A stretch of DNA of 8,091 nucleotides. It comes from Candidatus Cloacimonadota bacterium. GTDB taxonomy: Bacteria > Cloacimonadota > Cloacimonadia > Cloacimonadales > Cloacimonadaceae. Positions within the stretch are counted from its first letter, which is position 1, and every line of letters starts with the position of its first letter. The notes below the pieces were generated by a model that was not told where the DNA came from, did no database searches, and saw only the letters and a list, made by a program, of their open reading frames with translations. The stretch is taken from contig JAQUJJ010000152.1 of NCBI GenBank assembly GCA_028681035.1, positions 1-8,091 of the forward strand, written 5' to 3'. The position numbers and the translations under genes were made by a program. Shown here in pieces: positions 1 to 6,761 of this stretch.

Positions 1-1085
1 TGCTTCCCTTAGTTTCAGGAGTGCAACGCTTTTCTTTGCACTTGCTGGATGGGCTGGATAAATCGGAATTTGAAGTCTATGTAGCTTTCCAACCGGGTGG
101 AGAACTGGAAAACGAAGTACGCAAACTAGGATATCACTTTTTACCACTACCCACCTTCTGCCACCCTGTTTCGTATAGAGACATTTTAACCTTTGGGCAT
201 TTACTATGGCTTATCCGCAGATATAGATTTGATATCGTGCATACGAACAGCTCCAAACCGGGATTATTGGGACGCATTGCTGCCCGTATATGCAGAGTAC
301 CCTTGATAGTACATACCGAGCATGGCACCGCCTTTCAGGAAGTTCAATCGCCGCTTACTTATAGTTTCTACGCTTTCATGGAGCGGATAGGCAATAGCTT
401 TGGACATAAAACGGTATTCGTAAATAACTCCGACAGAGAGAAATGCCTGTCCATGCACCTCTTGCCCACTGAAAAGGCATGTACAATTTACAACGCTATT
501 CCAAATGAGCTTACCCGGCAATTGAATAACATCGCAGCGCAAAGAGCAATGCCTGAGAAAGAAATCATCATCGGCTCTACGCTTCGCTTCTCCACTCAAA
601 AGAACGTTATCAGACTTGTAACCGCAGCCTGTAAAGCTTGTGCGCAAGAACCCAAGCTAAAGTTTATTATCCTTGGCGATGGCGAGCACTTTGCTCTCTG
701 TCAATCCATTATCCACAGCTACAAGGTAAGCACTCAAGTTCTGCTCCCTGGTTGGGATAGCGATATAGTGCCTTGGCTGAAAATCTTTAACGCATTTGTG
801 CTCTATTCACGCTGGGAAGCTCAGCCCTTCAGTATCATTGAAGCAATGAGTTCCGGTTTACCGATTATCGGCTCTGCTATACCCTCTATACAGGAATTGG
901 TGGATGAAAACAGCGGTTATCTGCTGGCTTTGGATGATGATAAAGGCTTGGAACAGCTTTTTGTTAGCCTGGCAAGAGATTTCCAATCCGCCTATCTTAA
1001 AGGTAAACATGCAGTACAGAGGATTAAAGAATTGTGCGATTATAGAAGTATGATAGATGGTTATACTGCTATTTACAGAGGATAA
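1..1085 (+). CDS. Glycosyltransferase family 4 (GT-B fold), 5'-truncated by the window edge
   Basis: Likely transfers a sugar from a nucleotide-sugar donor to a growing surface glycan on the cytoplasmic side of the inner membrane. The open frame starts at base 3 with no stop, and the residues before the first possible GTG (base 21) read LPLVSG. This continues into VQRFSLHLLDGL and gives the usual N-terminal acceptor-side motif of the family, so the true start lies upstream and the GTG at 21 is internal. Other family marks are DIVHTNSSKPGLLGR, the VHTEHG segment, the IYNAIP link between the two lobes, FIILGDG in the donor lobe, and an E-x7-E pair (codons at 816-818 and 840-842, in WEAQPFSIIEAM) followed by SGLPII. 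The C-terminus looks complete. The next gene, a WecA-type transferase, begins 3 nt after the stop, which supports a role in lipid-linked polysaccharide assembly. The exact sugar and linkage cannot be read from the sequence. Confidence 0.9.
   Translation, partial: LPLVSGVQRFSLHLLDGLDKSEFEVYVAFQPGGELENEVRKLGYHFLPLPTFCHPVSYRDILTFGHLLWLIRRYRFDIVHTNSSKPGLLGRIAARICRVPLIVHTEHGTAFQEVQSPLTYSFYAFMERIGNSFGHKTVFVNNSDREKCLSMHLLPTEKACTIYNAIPNELTRQLNNIAAQRAMPEKEIIIGSTLRFSTQKNVIRLVTAACKACAQEPKLKFIILGDGEHFALCQSIIHSYKVSTQVLLPGWDSDIVPWLKIFNAFVLYSRWEAQPFSIIEAMSSGLPIIGSAIPSIQELVDENSGYLLALDDDKGLEQLFVSLARDFQSAYLKGKHAVQRIKELCDYRSMIDGYTAIYRG
1077..1082 (+). promoter_or_regulatory. Shine-Dalgarno site AGAGGA fixing a GTG start
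   Basis: AGAGGA lies 6 nt before the GTG at 1089, inside the last codons of the glycosyltransferase gene. It is the reason to accept a GTG start for the WecA-family gene, and it suggests translational coupling with the gene before it. Confidence 0.6.
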
Positions 1086-1088
1086 CAA

Positions 1089-2135
1089 GTGAATAACTTG
1101 TATTTACTTATCCTAATTGAGGTTTTAGCCATCCATTTGCTAACCCACTTGCTGATGCCCTTGAACCTCAAGCTTTCTAAAAGCTTAGGCATTATTGCAA
1201 TGCCAAACGAACGCCGCATCCATAAAACTGCCATTCCTGAAGCGGGCGGCTTGAGCTTTGCCATTCCCATTATTATTGCCCAAGCTACATTTGGTATTCT
1301 TAGCGGTGATAGTGTTATGGGTAGAATGCTGTTACAGCTTAGCGGAGTTGGTCTATTGGCATTAGTGCTGGGCATGTGGGATGATCGCTACGAAAGCCGT
1401 GCTAATTTTAAGCTGCTGTGGCAGGCATCAATCGGGCTAATCATGTACTTCATTGGCTATCGGGTGCTATATCTAACCAATCCTTTGGGAGATTCTTTTG
1501 TGCTGGGTTGGATGTCTCTGCCGGTAACTATATTGTGGTACATTATTATCCTAAATGCGATTAACTTGATTGACGGCATGGATGGTTTGGCAAGCGGTAT
1601 CAGCGTCATTGTTTGTGCCGTGCTGCTAATAGTTGGCATTAAAGAAGGCAATCAACTGGTGATAGCTATTTGCGCATTCCTGATTGCGGGCAATACTGCC
1701 TTTTTGTTTTACAACTTCTCTCCTGCCAAGATATTCTTGGGGGAAACGGGAGCATTGTTCATTGGGCTTAATATAGCAGCTATCTCCACAGCAGGCTCTT
1801 CCCAATTTAAGGGAATCACCTCCATGACCCTGATGATCCCGCTTACAGCTATGGCTGTTCCCTTGCTGGATGTTCTATTGGCGGTAACTCGCAGGCTTCG
1901 CTTTGGTAATATTTTCCGTGCTGATAAAGCGCATATTCATCACACTATGCTGGCTTTTGGGTTTTCCCAGAAGACAATTTCGATTATCGTGTATATTGTA
2001 ACCTTGCTTTTTGGGTTAATTGCCATCGGCTTTTCCTTTTCATCCAAGAAGATACTGTTTTCGGTATTATTGGGTTTACTGGTGCTGATGGTTATCATTG
2101 CCTATATGTTTATGCGTCAGGAGCAAAAGAAATGA
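1089..2135 (+). CDS. Polyprenyl-phosphate N-acetylhexosamine-1-phosphate transferase (WecA/TagO/MraY superfamily)
   Basis: Integral membrane enzyme of 348 residues, the usual length for WecA/TagO. It loads a sugar-1-phosphate, typically GlcNAc-1-P from UDP-GlcNAc, onto undecaprenyl phosphate as the first step of a surface polysaccharide. Roughly ten or eleven hydrophobic segments span the protein. Family motifs appear in order: ERRIHKTAIPEAGG (residues 41-54), the DD pair at 98-99 in GMWDDR, NAINLIDGMDGLA (156-168), FLGETGALFIG (216-226), the LLDVLLAVTRRL loop (259-270) and the AHIHH motif (281-285). The HIHH motif points to the WecA/TagO side of the superfamily rather than MraY of peptidoglycan synthesis. 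One oddity is Glu219 where the family normally has Asp (GDTG/GDSG). The start is GTG, with AGAGGA 6 nt upstream. The gene lies 3 nt after the glycosyltransferase and overlaps the next gene by 4 nt. Substrate choice is inferred from the family. Confidence 0.92.
   Translation: MNNLYLLILIEVLAIHLLTHLLMPLNLKLSKSLGIIAMPNERRIHKTAIPEAGGLSFAIPIIIAQATFGILSGDSVMGRMLLQLSGVGLLALVLGMWDDRYESRANFKLLWQASIGLIMYFIGYRVLYLTNPLGDSFVLGWMSLPVTILWYIIILNAINLIDGMDGLASGISVIVCAVLLIVGIKEGNQLVIAICAFLIAGNTAFLFYNFSPAKIFLGETGALFIGLNIAAISTAGSSQFKGITSMTLMIPLTAMAVPLLDVLLAVTRRLRFGNIFRADKAHIHHTMLAFGFSQKTISIIVYIVTLLFGLIAIGFSFSSKKILFSVLLGLLVLMVIIAYMFMRQEQKK
2119..2123 (+). promoter_or_regulatory. Shine-Dalgarno site AGGAG for the propeller protein gene
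   Basis: AGGAG sits within the end of the WecA-family gene, 8 nt before the ATG at 2132. This ATG overlaps the preceding TGA stop as ATGA, so the start is well placed and coupled translation is likely. Confidence 0.6.
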
Positions 2136-4627
2136 GATACATCATGCTGAGCCTAGTATTTCTGCTGGGATTGAACCTTGCAGCCGCTACATGGCAGACC
2201 TATACTAACACAGACCACGTTTACGATATAAACATTAACGGTAACGATATCTATCTCTCTTCTTGGGGTGGAGTTGTTAAACTTAAACCTACGGTTTCCA
2301 ACCCCCAGAGTCTTGCCGATTATGAAGAAGATACAATACTTAATACCGGCAGCGGCTTAGTCTCAAACGATATCCGCAGCCTTGCCCATCTCGGCTTTTC
2401 CAACAGCCTCTGGATGGGTTCTTCCGATGCAGGAATATCTATTAAGGGCGCAGCGGGTATGCAGAACCTTAGCACCAGCCTTGGCTTACCATCTATCAGA
2501 GTAAATAAGATTATTGAAGACCAATCCAAAGTATTGGTGGCTACTCCCTCTGGTTTAGCAGTATTCTATTACCTTGATGGCGTGAACTTCCCCCTGATGC
2601 TAAATCAATACACTTCTCAAAATACAGATGGCGGTTTGGCAAGCAGTAATATTGAAGACATGATACTTGCTCCAGATAATCGGCTGTTCGTATCAACTGC
2701 CGAAGGGCTTAGCTATATCCCCCTTGGTTCTTTAAACGACGATACTGCCTGGCAAAGCCTGCATGGCGCAGGAAGCCCTATTCCAAACGGAATTAGCTCC
2801 AAGCTGGCTATTAACGCCAACCGTGTTGCTATTGCCCAAAATGATATCGTGAATGGAATCGTGGAGGGAAAAGTTTACGTTCATTCCAATAACCTAAGCG
2901 AAGGCTCTTGGCTGGAGTACAACGCAGACAACCTGCTCACCGGTAGCCGCATTTCTTCCATCGCACTAGACGACGAGGACAGGCTTTGGGTTTCCTATGG
3001 GTTTTGGGTGGAAGATTCACTTAGCTACACCCGCACAGACAATGTATTGCTTTCCGTGGTAAACCCAGATGGAACTGTACAACAATGGAAGGAAAGCGAA
3101 GCGGGCTTAGGTGTTTGTACTATCAGCTCTATCATCTTTACTGAAAACCAGCTCTATTTGTGTAGCTGGGGTGAAGGAATATACCAGAAAAGCGGGAACT
3201 ATTGGCTAAACTTTGAGCTTTCCGGTATCGGCTTTCCTAAAATCACTCAGATTGTAACCGATAAAGACTATGCAATTTGGTTCGCCAGCGGAAATATTGA
3301 TAATAACCCCGTTCGCAAGGGGACTATGGGCGCAAGCAAGCTAAAAGATGGGATTTGGCAAACCTATAACATCGCCAATAGCCCTATTCATTCGGATAAC
3401 ATTCTAACCATTGCAGTGGACAAGCTAAACCGTAAATGGTTTGGTACTTGGGATAATACCAATAGCCCCCCCGGGTGGATGCGGGGTCTTACCATTTATG
3501 ATGAAGGCTCAGATATCTGGAAACATTTATATAGATATGGCATCGGCACATGGAATCAAGACACTTCCTCCTGGGGTTCTTACAACAATAGCACCACCCT
3601 TTTAACCAGCACTATCGGTGGCATCTATCCCGCCGGCGAAGATTACATGATGGTATTAAGTTACGATGGAGGAGTAAATATACTGGATGCTGACCTCCAT
3701 AAAGTAACCGATTTCATGATTCCCAACAGCGAACACCAGCGTCTCCTCTACGCTTATTTTAATGGTGAGCAATACTTCTTTGGTACAAACAACGACCACG
3801 GTCTGGTTATCTGGAATCATTCCTCGCTGCCCGAAACAGGTGGCATACACTGGGTTATTCCTTCCCCACCTGAGCTAAAGAACTGTATAGTGTACGGCGT
3901 GGTAAGCGTGGAAACTCCCTATGAAGGTATGCAGCATTGGATTGCCGCCAGCACAGGGTTATTCATGTGGAATGAAACTAAGTGGTATCGTTATGACACT
4001 ATGATTAAGCGTTTTCGCTACAACACTTCCACGAGTTTATGGGGTAATGACACCTTGTATTATGTAGATGAGGAACGTCTCTTTGGTTCCGTGAGAACAA
4101 CTCCCACCTCTATTTTGCTCGATCCCTTCAATCGTATCTGGATTGGTAGTGTGGAAAACGGCTTAAGTATGTATAATCCCGAAACTGAACGTTTTACGAA
4201 TTATTTTAAACCCAATCAGCCGATGCTCTCCAATTACGTCACGGCTTTGGGCTATGACCCTGTGCAAGGAAACCTGATGATTGGCACCAAGGATGGCGTA
4301 AACACTTTAGGGATAGGGCTTACGGTAAAGACAGGAACTGAGCTAAAAAGTGTAAAAGCCTTTCCCAATCCTTTCCGCCCAGCAACTAGCACTAGTGTAC
4401 AGATTGTAAACCTTCCTGAGGACAGCCTGCCCATCGGTGAAAGCACCTGCAATATCTATGATTCCTCCGGTGCCTTGGTAATTACACTTAAAGAGAATAG
4501 GTTTTCACGTTTTGAATGGTACGGGAAAAGTGCTTCCGGTAAAGATTGTGGTAGTGGCATATATTTCTTCGTGGTGGCAGATGCTCAAGGAAACACCAAG
4601 CGCGGGAAACTTGCCCTAATCAGATAG
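2132..4627 (+). CDS. Secreted beta-propeller (two-component-regulator-propeller type) protein with C-terminal FlgD-like/T9SS-like domain; PorZ-like architecture
   Basis: 831 residues. An N-terminal signal peptide is clear: MRYIM, then a hydrophobic stretch, with probable cleavage after LAAA near residue 19. From about 20 to 730 there are about twelve propeller-like repeats, each with a W/F-hydrophobic-(G/S)-x-x-x-G-hydrophobic core. Examples are LWMGSSDAGISI (93-104), LFVSTAEGLSYI (185-196), LYLCSWGEGIYQ (341-352), YFFGTNNDHGLVIW (548-561), IWIGSVENGLSMYN (669-682) and LMIGTKDGVNTL (715-726). That number would suit two beta-propellers. Residues 738-831 form a beta-sandwich tail with VKAFPNPFRP at its start, CNIYDSSGALV, GSGIYFFVV and a final KLALIR. 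Such tails occur on exported FCB-group proteins. Two propellers plus a CTD is also the layout of PorZ, a surface component of the type IX system that binds anionic LPS. No kinase or DNA-binding domain is present, so it is not a signalling protein. The gene overlaps the WecA-family gene by 4 nt. Its function is unproven; the PorZ link is inference. Confidence 0.85.
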   Translation: MRYIMLSLVFLLGLNLAAATWQTYTNTDHVYDININGNDIYLSSWGGVVKLKPTVSNPQSLADYEEDTILNTGSGLVSNDIRSLAHLGFSNSLWMGSSDAGISIKGAAGMQNLSTSLGLPSIRVNKIIEDQSKVLVATPSGLAVFYYLDGVNFPLMLNQYTSQNTDGGLASSNIEDMILAPDNRLFVSTAEGLSYIPLGSLNDDTAWQSLHGAGSPIPNGISSKLAINANRVAIAQNDIVNGIVEGKVYVHSNNLSEGSWLEYNADNLLTGSRISSIALDDEDRLWVSYGFWVEDSLSYTRTDNVLLSVVNPDGTVQQWKESEAGLGVCTISSIIFTENQLYLCSWGEGIYQKSGNYWLNFELSGIGFPKITQIVTDKDYAIWFASGNIDNNPVRKGTMGASKLKDGIWQTYNIANSPIHSDNILTIAVDKLNRKWFGTWDNTNSPPGWMRGLTIYDEGSDIWKHLYRYGIGTWNQDTSSWGSYNNSTTLLTSTIGGIYPAGEDYMMVLSYDGGVNILDADLHKVTDFMIPNSEHQRLLYAYFNGEQYFFGTNNDHGLVIWNHSSLPETGGIHWVIPSPPELKNCIVYGVVSVETPYEGMQHWIAASTGLFMWNETKWYRYDTMIKRFRYNTSTSLWGNDTLYYVDEERLFGSVRTTPTSILLDPFNRIWIGSVENGLSMYNPETERFTNYFKPNQPMLSNYVTALGYDPVQGNLMIGTKDGVNTLGIGLTVKTGTELKSVKAFPNPFRPATSTSVQIVNLPEDSLPIGESTCNIYDSSGALVITLKENRFSRFEWYGKSASGKDCGSGIYFFVVADAQGNTKRGKLALIR

Positions 4628-4642
4628 GTGAAAAACCCTAAT

Positions 4643-6505
4643 CTAAACGATATCTGCTTTAAGCGTCCAGTCTTTCCAATCCACTTCGTAAACTATCAGC
4701 TTAAAAGCGGTGGTGCGTGGGCAAGAATCACATTTCGCCAACACCTGCATCCCCCAGGGGATTATCTCTAGCCTATACTTGCCCTGCGTTTCGCCCCTGT
4801 AACAAGCATCCAAAGGCACTTGCAGATACTGTTCTTCGATATATTTGAGACACCAATAGCGCTGACTGCGATGCCCCACTTCCCTAAGCAACAGCAACCT
4901 TTTCTCCACGGGAATAATAGCATCCTGCAAATCTTGGGCAGAAAAAGGCGGAGCGGTGTTTTGCAGCAAAGCCACCATCTGATACTGATTGATTAAATCC
5001 GTAACCCTGCGGATAGGTGAGCTGGCATGCAGATAAGCGGAGGCACCTATACCGGGATGAAAGGCAGCCGAAGTGGAGAGATATGCCATGCTGGCAGGAT
5101 TATCCTCATCCTCGCTTTCATAACGGCTGATGTTTCTATAAATCATGGGGCAGCCATGCGCAACAGCATGTTTTGCAAAGCTGCTGTTAAAGGCTATCAT
5201 CAGCTCTTCCACAATCAAGCGCGCCGGACTTTCGTTGTCTATACGCCGAAGCTGTAATACACCCTTACTTACTTTGAAGTAATGGTAAAAACGCTGTTTA
5301 TCTGCACTGTGTGAGCTTTGACGTGTTTCTTTTAGCTTGTTACTGATTCGCAATAGTTGGTCGAAGGGCTTACTATGGATAGCTTTATCAACTTCTCGGT
5401 AGCTGTAATTGTGGCTTATATTTATAGAATCCAACCTGAATTCACTTCCCAAGATGGAAAGCTCTTTATCAAGAGGGAGACACAGGGAAACAACAGCCCT
5501 GTTGCTAGCTAAAATCAGGCTTAGTTCTCCTTCGGAAAACACGGGAGCTAAAAGTGGCACAACCACGTTCGCCGAGTATAAAGAGGAAACTCTCTTCTTC
5601 GCTTCTATAAACAAGCTGCTGCGTTGAGGTATCCGCAGTGCAACCGCACTTACATGAATCCCCAAAGTCCAGCCTTCACCACAGGGAACAAAGCTGATAG
5701 CGTCATCATAGTCTCTGGTATCTTCATCATCTATGCTGAAAGCTAAAATAGTGGCAAGTTCTTGCGGGAGGGGAAGCAATTCCTCACAAAGTAATTCAGG
5801 AGAAAAGCCCACAGGTATGCCGGCATTGGCAATAGCTGGATCTACCTGTTCAGAAAGCTCCCCACACATAATACGAAGCTTGTAAACAGCCTCTTCGGTG
5901 CTTAGCTCAGTCCATTTTTCGTGCAGGATGCGCTGTAAATCACGGTGCTTATTATCTAATACTATGTCAGGGAGTTCCGTAAAGAGTGTAGCCCGAGATT
6001 CATCACTGATAGGGCTGCCATCCAGAAAAGCAAGCACTTCATCCAAAAAACGTTCACGTTCTTGCTTAAGTTTACTTTCCGCATTAAAAGCAAACTGTTC
6101 ATTTGCGCTCATAAGACGAAATACTTCCTTTTTATGAACGAATAGCTGAGGGTTATCCTTAAGGTAAATATACAGCGCGAAAATGGAGCTATCATCGCTT
6201 AAATGTAGCTTTTCGGCTATTTCTCCCAAAGGTAGAGCAGCTTTATCCAGAAAGCGGAAATCCATTCCAGCAATCTGCTGCAACTCTTCATCAATTGCTT
6301 TGCGAAACTTAGCCAAAACTGCTGTGGGAGTATCCACGGGGAATTTGGCGGAGCTTAGTAAAACAAAACGTGTAGCAGAGAAAAGCCCGAAGTCTTCTGT
6401 TTCTCCACTCACATGATATCTACCGTTTTCTTCTGCGCTAATCAACCCTAACACGAATTGACGTGCCTGATAGAAAGCCACTATGGAACCAAGCATTGGC
6501 TTCAT
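4643..6505 (-). CDS. RNB-domain 3'-5' exoribonuclease (RNase II/R family)
   Basis: 620 residues. Expected to degrade single-stranded RNA processively from the 3' end in the cytoplasm with Mg2+. The RNB core is intact: SIDDEDTRDYDDAIS carries the four metal-binding aspartates (D259, D265, D267, D268, spaced as in E. coli RNase II D201/D207/D209/D210). A GWTLGIHVSAVA strand follows (278-289), then IVEELMIAFN (431-440) and YLHASSPIRRVTDL (491-504). The HVSA segment departs from the common HIAD. The first 50 residues look like a small beta-barrel, as in the short RNase II/R proteins of cyanobacteria and plastids, rather than the paired cold-shock domains of E. coli enzymes. The C-terminus (about 570-620) could be a degenerate S1-like fold. 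Start: an in-frame TAA lies three codons upstream, leaving M1 or M4; M1 has GGA close by and AGGAG 14 nt upstream. It lies 29 nt downstream of a tRNA gene on the same strand and converges on the propeller gene. Whether it behaves as RNase II or RNase R cannot be told. Confidence 0.88.
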   Translation of the reverse strand: MKPMLGSIVAFYQARQFVLGLISAEENGRYHVSGETEDFGLFSATRFVLLSSAKFPVDTPTAVLAKFRKAIDEELQQIAGMDFRFLDKAALPLGEIAEKLHLSDDSSIFALYIYLKDNPQLFVHKKEVFRLMSANEQFAFNAESKLKQERERFLDEVLAFLDGSPISDESRATLFTELPDIVLDNKHRDLQRILHEKWTELSTEEAVYKLRIMCGELSEQVDPAIANAGIPVGFSPELLCEELLPLPQELATILAFSIDDEDTRDYDDAISFVPCGEGWTLGIHVSAVALRIPQRSSLFIEAKKRVSSLYSANVVVPLLAPVFSEGELSLILASNRAVVSLCLPLDKELSILGSEFRLDSINISHNYSYREVDKAIHSKPFDQLLRISNKLKETRQSSHSADKQRFYHYFKVSKGVLQLRRIDNESPARLIVEELMIAFNSSFAKHAVAHGCPMIYRNISRYESEDEDNPASMAYLSTSAAFHPGIGASAYLHASSPIRRVTDLINQYQMVALLQNTAPPFSAQDLQDAIIPVEKRLLLLREVGHRSQRYWCLKYIEEQYLQVPLDACYRGETQGKYRLEIIPWGMQVLAKCDSCPRTTAFKLIVYEVDWKDWTLKADIV

Positions 6506-6534
6506 TTTCCGTTAAGCTACTCCTAATAAAGATT

Positions 6535-6610
6535 TGGCGCCCCAGAGATGACTTGAACATCCGACCAACGGTTTAGGAAACCGGTGCTCTATCCACTGAG
6601 CTACTGGGGC
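6535..6610 (-). tRNA. tRNA-Arg, anticodon CCU, with encoded CCA
   Basis: Read on the minus strand, the 76 nt fold fully. The acceptor GCCCCAG pairs with CUGGGGC over 7 bp and is followed by U8 A9. The D arm is GCUC/GAGC with loop AGUGGAUA. The anticodon arm is CCGGU/ACCGU with loop UUCCUAA, the variable loop is UGGUC, and the T arm is GGAUG/CAUCU with loop UUCAAGU. The end is discriminator G73 followed by encoded CCA. U33 is followed by CCU, which reads AGG (Arg). A20 in the D loop and G73 are the known arginine identity elements and agree. The outermost anticodon pair is a C27-U43 mismatch, and the outermost T-stem pair is G-U. The RNase gene starts 29 nt after the CCA end with no hairpin terminator between, so read-through into it is likely. 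Confidence 0.95.
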
Positions 6611-6645
6611 GCAATAATAATAACCAGTCCCTTAAACCGCTGCTT

Positions 6646-6668
6646 TTTGTCAAGTTTACATTGACAAA
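6646..6668. repeat. Perfect 8-bp inverted repeat (TTTGTCAA-N7-TTGACAAA), possible operator
   Basis: The arms are at 6646-6653 and 6661-6668, separated by GTTTACA. The repeat lies between the divergent tRNA/RNase unit and asd, and overlaps the proposed -35 box for asd. It also places a TTGACA on each strand. Symmetry, size and position suit a dimeric regulator's binding site. It is not a good terminator, because no T-run follows on either strand near a gene end. The regulator is unknown and function is inferred. Confidence 0.45.
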
Positions 6669-6682
6669 CAAGGGCTTACAAT
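6655..6682 (+). promoter_or_regulatory. Predicted sigma-70-type promoter for asd
   Basis: TTTACA at 6655-6660 and TACAAT at 6677-6682 are 16 nt apart, which is acceptable for a housekeeping promoter. Transcription would start near 6689, giving a leader of about 70 nt before the asd start. The nearby TTGACA at 6661-6666 is a better -35 match but is only 10 nt from this -10 box. This is a prediction from consensus only; FCB-group promoters can differ from the E. coli pattern. Confidence 0.4.
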
Positions 6683-6694
6683 AAAGTGGAGCAT

Positions 6695-6736
6695 TGCTTA
6701 GCTTGCGTTTATAACCCTAAGCATACAAGCACGCAA
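6695..6736 (+). other. Structured asd leader with competing inverted repeats
   Basis: TGCTTAG (6695-6701) pairs perfectly with CTAAGCA (6717-6723). GCTTG (6701-6705) can instead pair with CAAGC (6726-6730), and TTGCGT (6703-6708) with ACGCAA (6731-6736). The first helix overlaps and excludes the others, so the leader of asd could take alternative folds. It is too short for a lysine riboswitch and has no T-run, so a classical attenuator is not supported. It may be chance. Confidence 0.25.
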
Positions 6737-6751
6737 ACCAAAGATAATAAT

Positions 6752-6755
6752 GAGG
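6752..6755 (+). promoter_or_regulatory. Shine-Dalgarno GAGG that decides the asd start
   Basis: GAGG is 6 nt before the ATG at 6762. An earlier in-frame ATG at 6750 overlaps this site and would add only MRLT before the MKIAIVGATG start that is typical of the enzyme, so 6762 is preferred. Confidence 0.6.
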
Positions 6756-6761
6756 TTAACC

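Noticed and set aside
21..23. GTG as the true start of the glycosyltransferase
   Set aside because: The frame is open to the window edge, and the residues encoded just before it (LPLVSG) belong to the conserved N-terminal motif, so the gene is cut by the window instead.
264..647. 127-codon open frame on the minus strand
   Set aside because: It lies wholly inside the well-supported glycosyltransferase gene, has no recognisable motif and no ribosome site; it is a shadow frame.
2132..4627. A two-component sensor kinase, as the propeller repeat name might suggest
   Set aside because: There is no membrane anchor after the propellers, no histidine kinase core, no receiver and no DNA-binding domain; the protein ends in an export-type beta-sandwich.
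6535..6610. tRNA as an integration (att) site of a mobile element
   Set aside because: No integrase, no duplicated tRNA 3' end and no change in gene style nearby; the neighbours are housekeeping genes.
6613..6623. AAT triplet run as a microsatellite or as the tRNA -10 box
   Set aside because: The run is only about eleven bases long, and a -10 box there would place the transcription start at the mature tRNA end, with no matching -35 at normal spacing.
6750..6752. ATG at 6750 as the start of asd
   Set aside because: It overlaps the GAGG ribosome site that is correctly spaced for the ATG at 6762, and adds four residues not expected before MKIAIVGATG.
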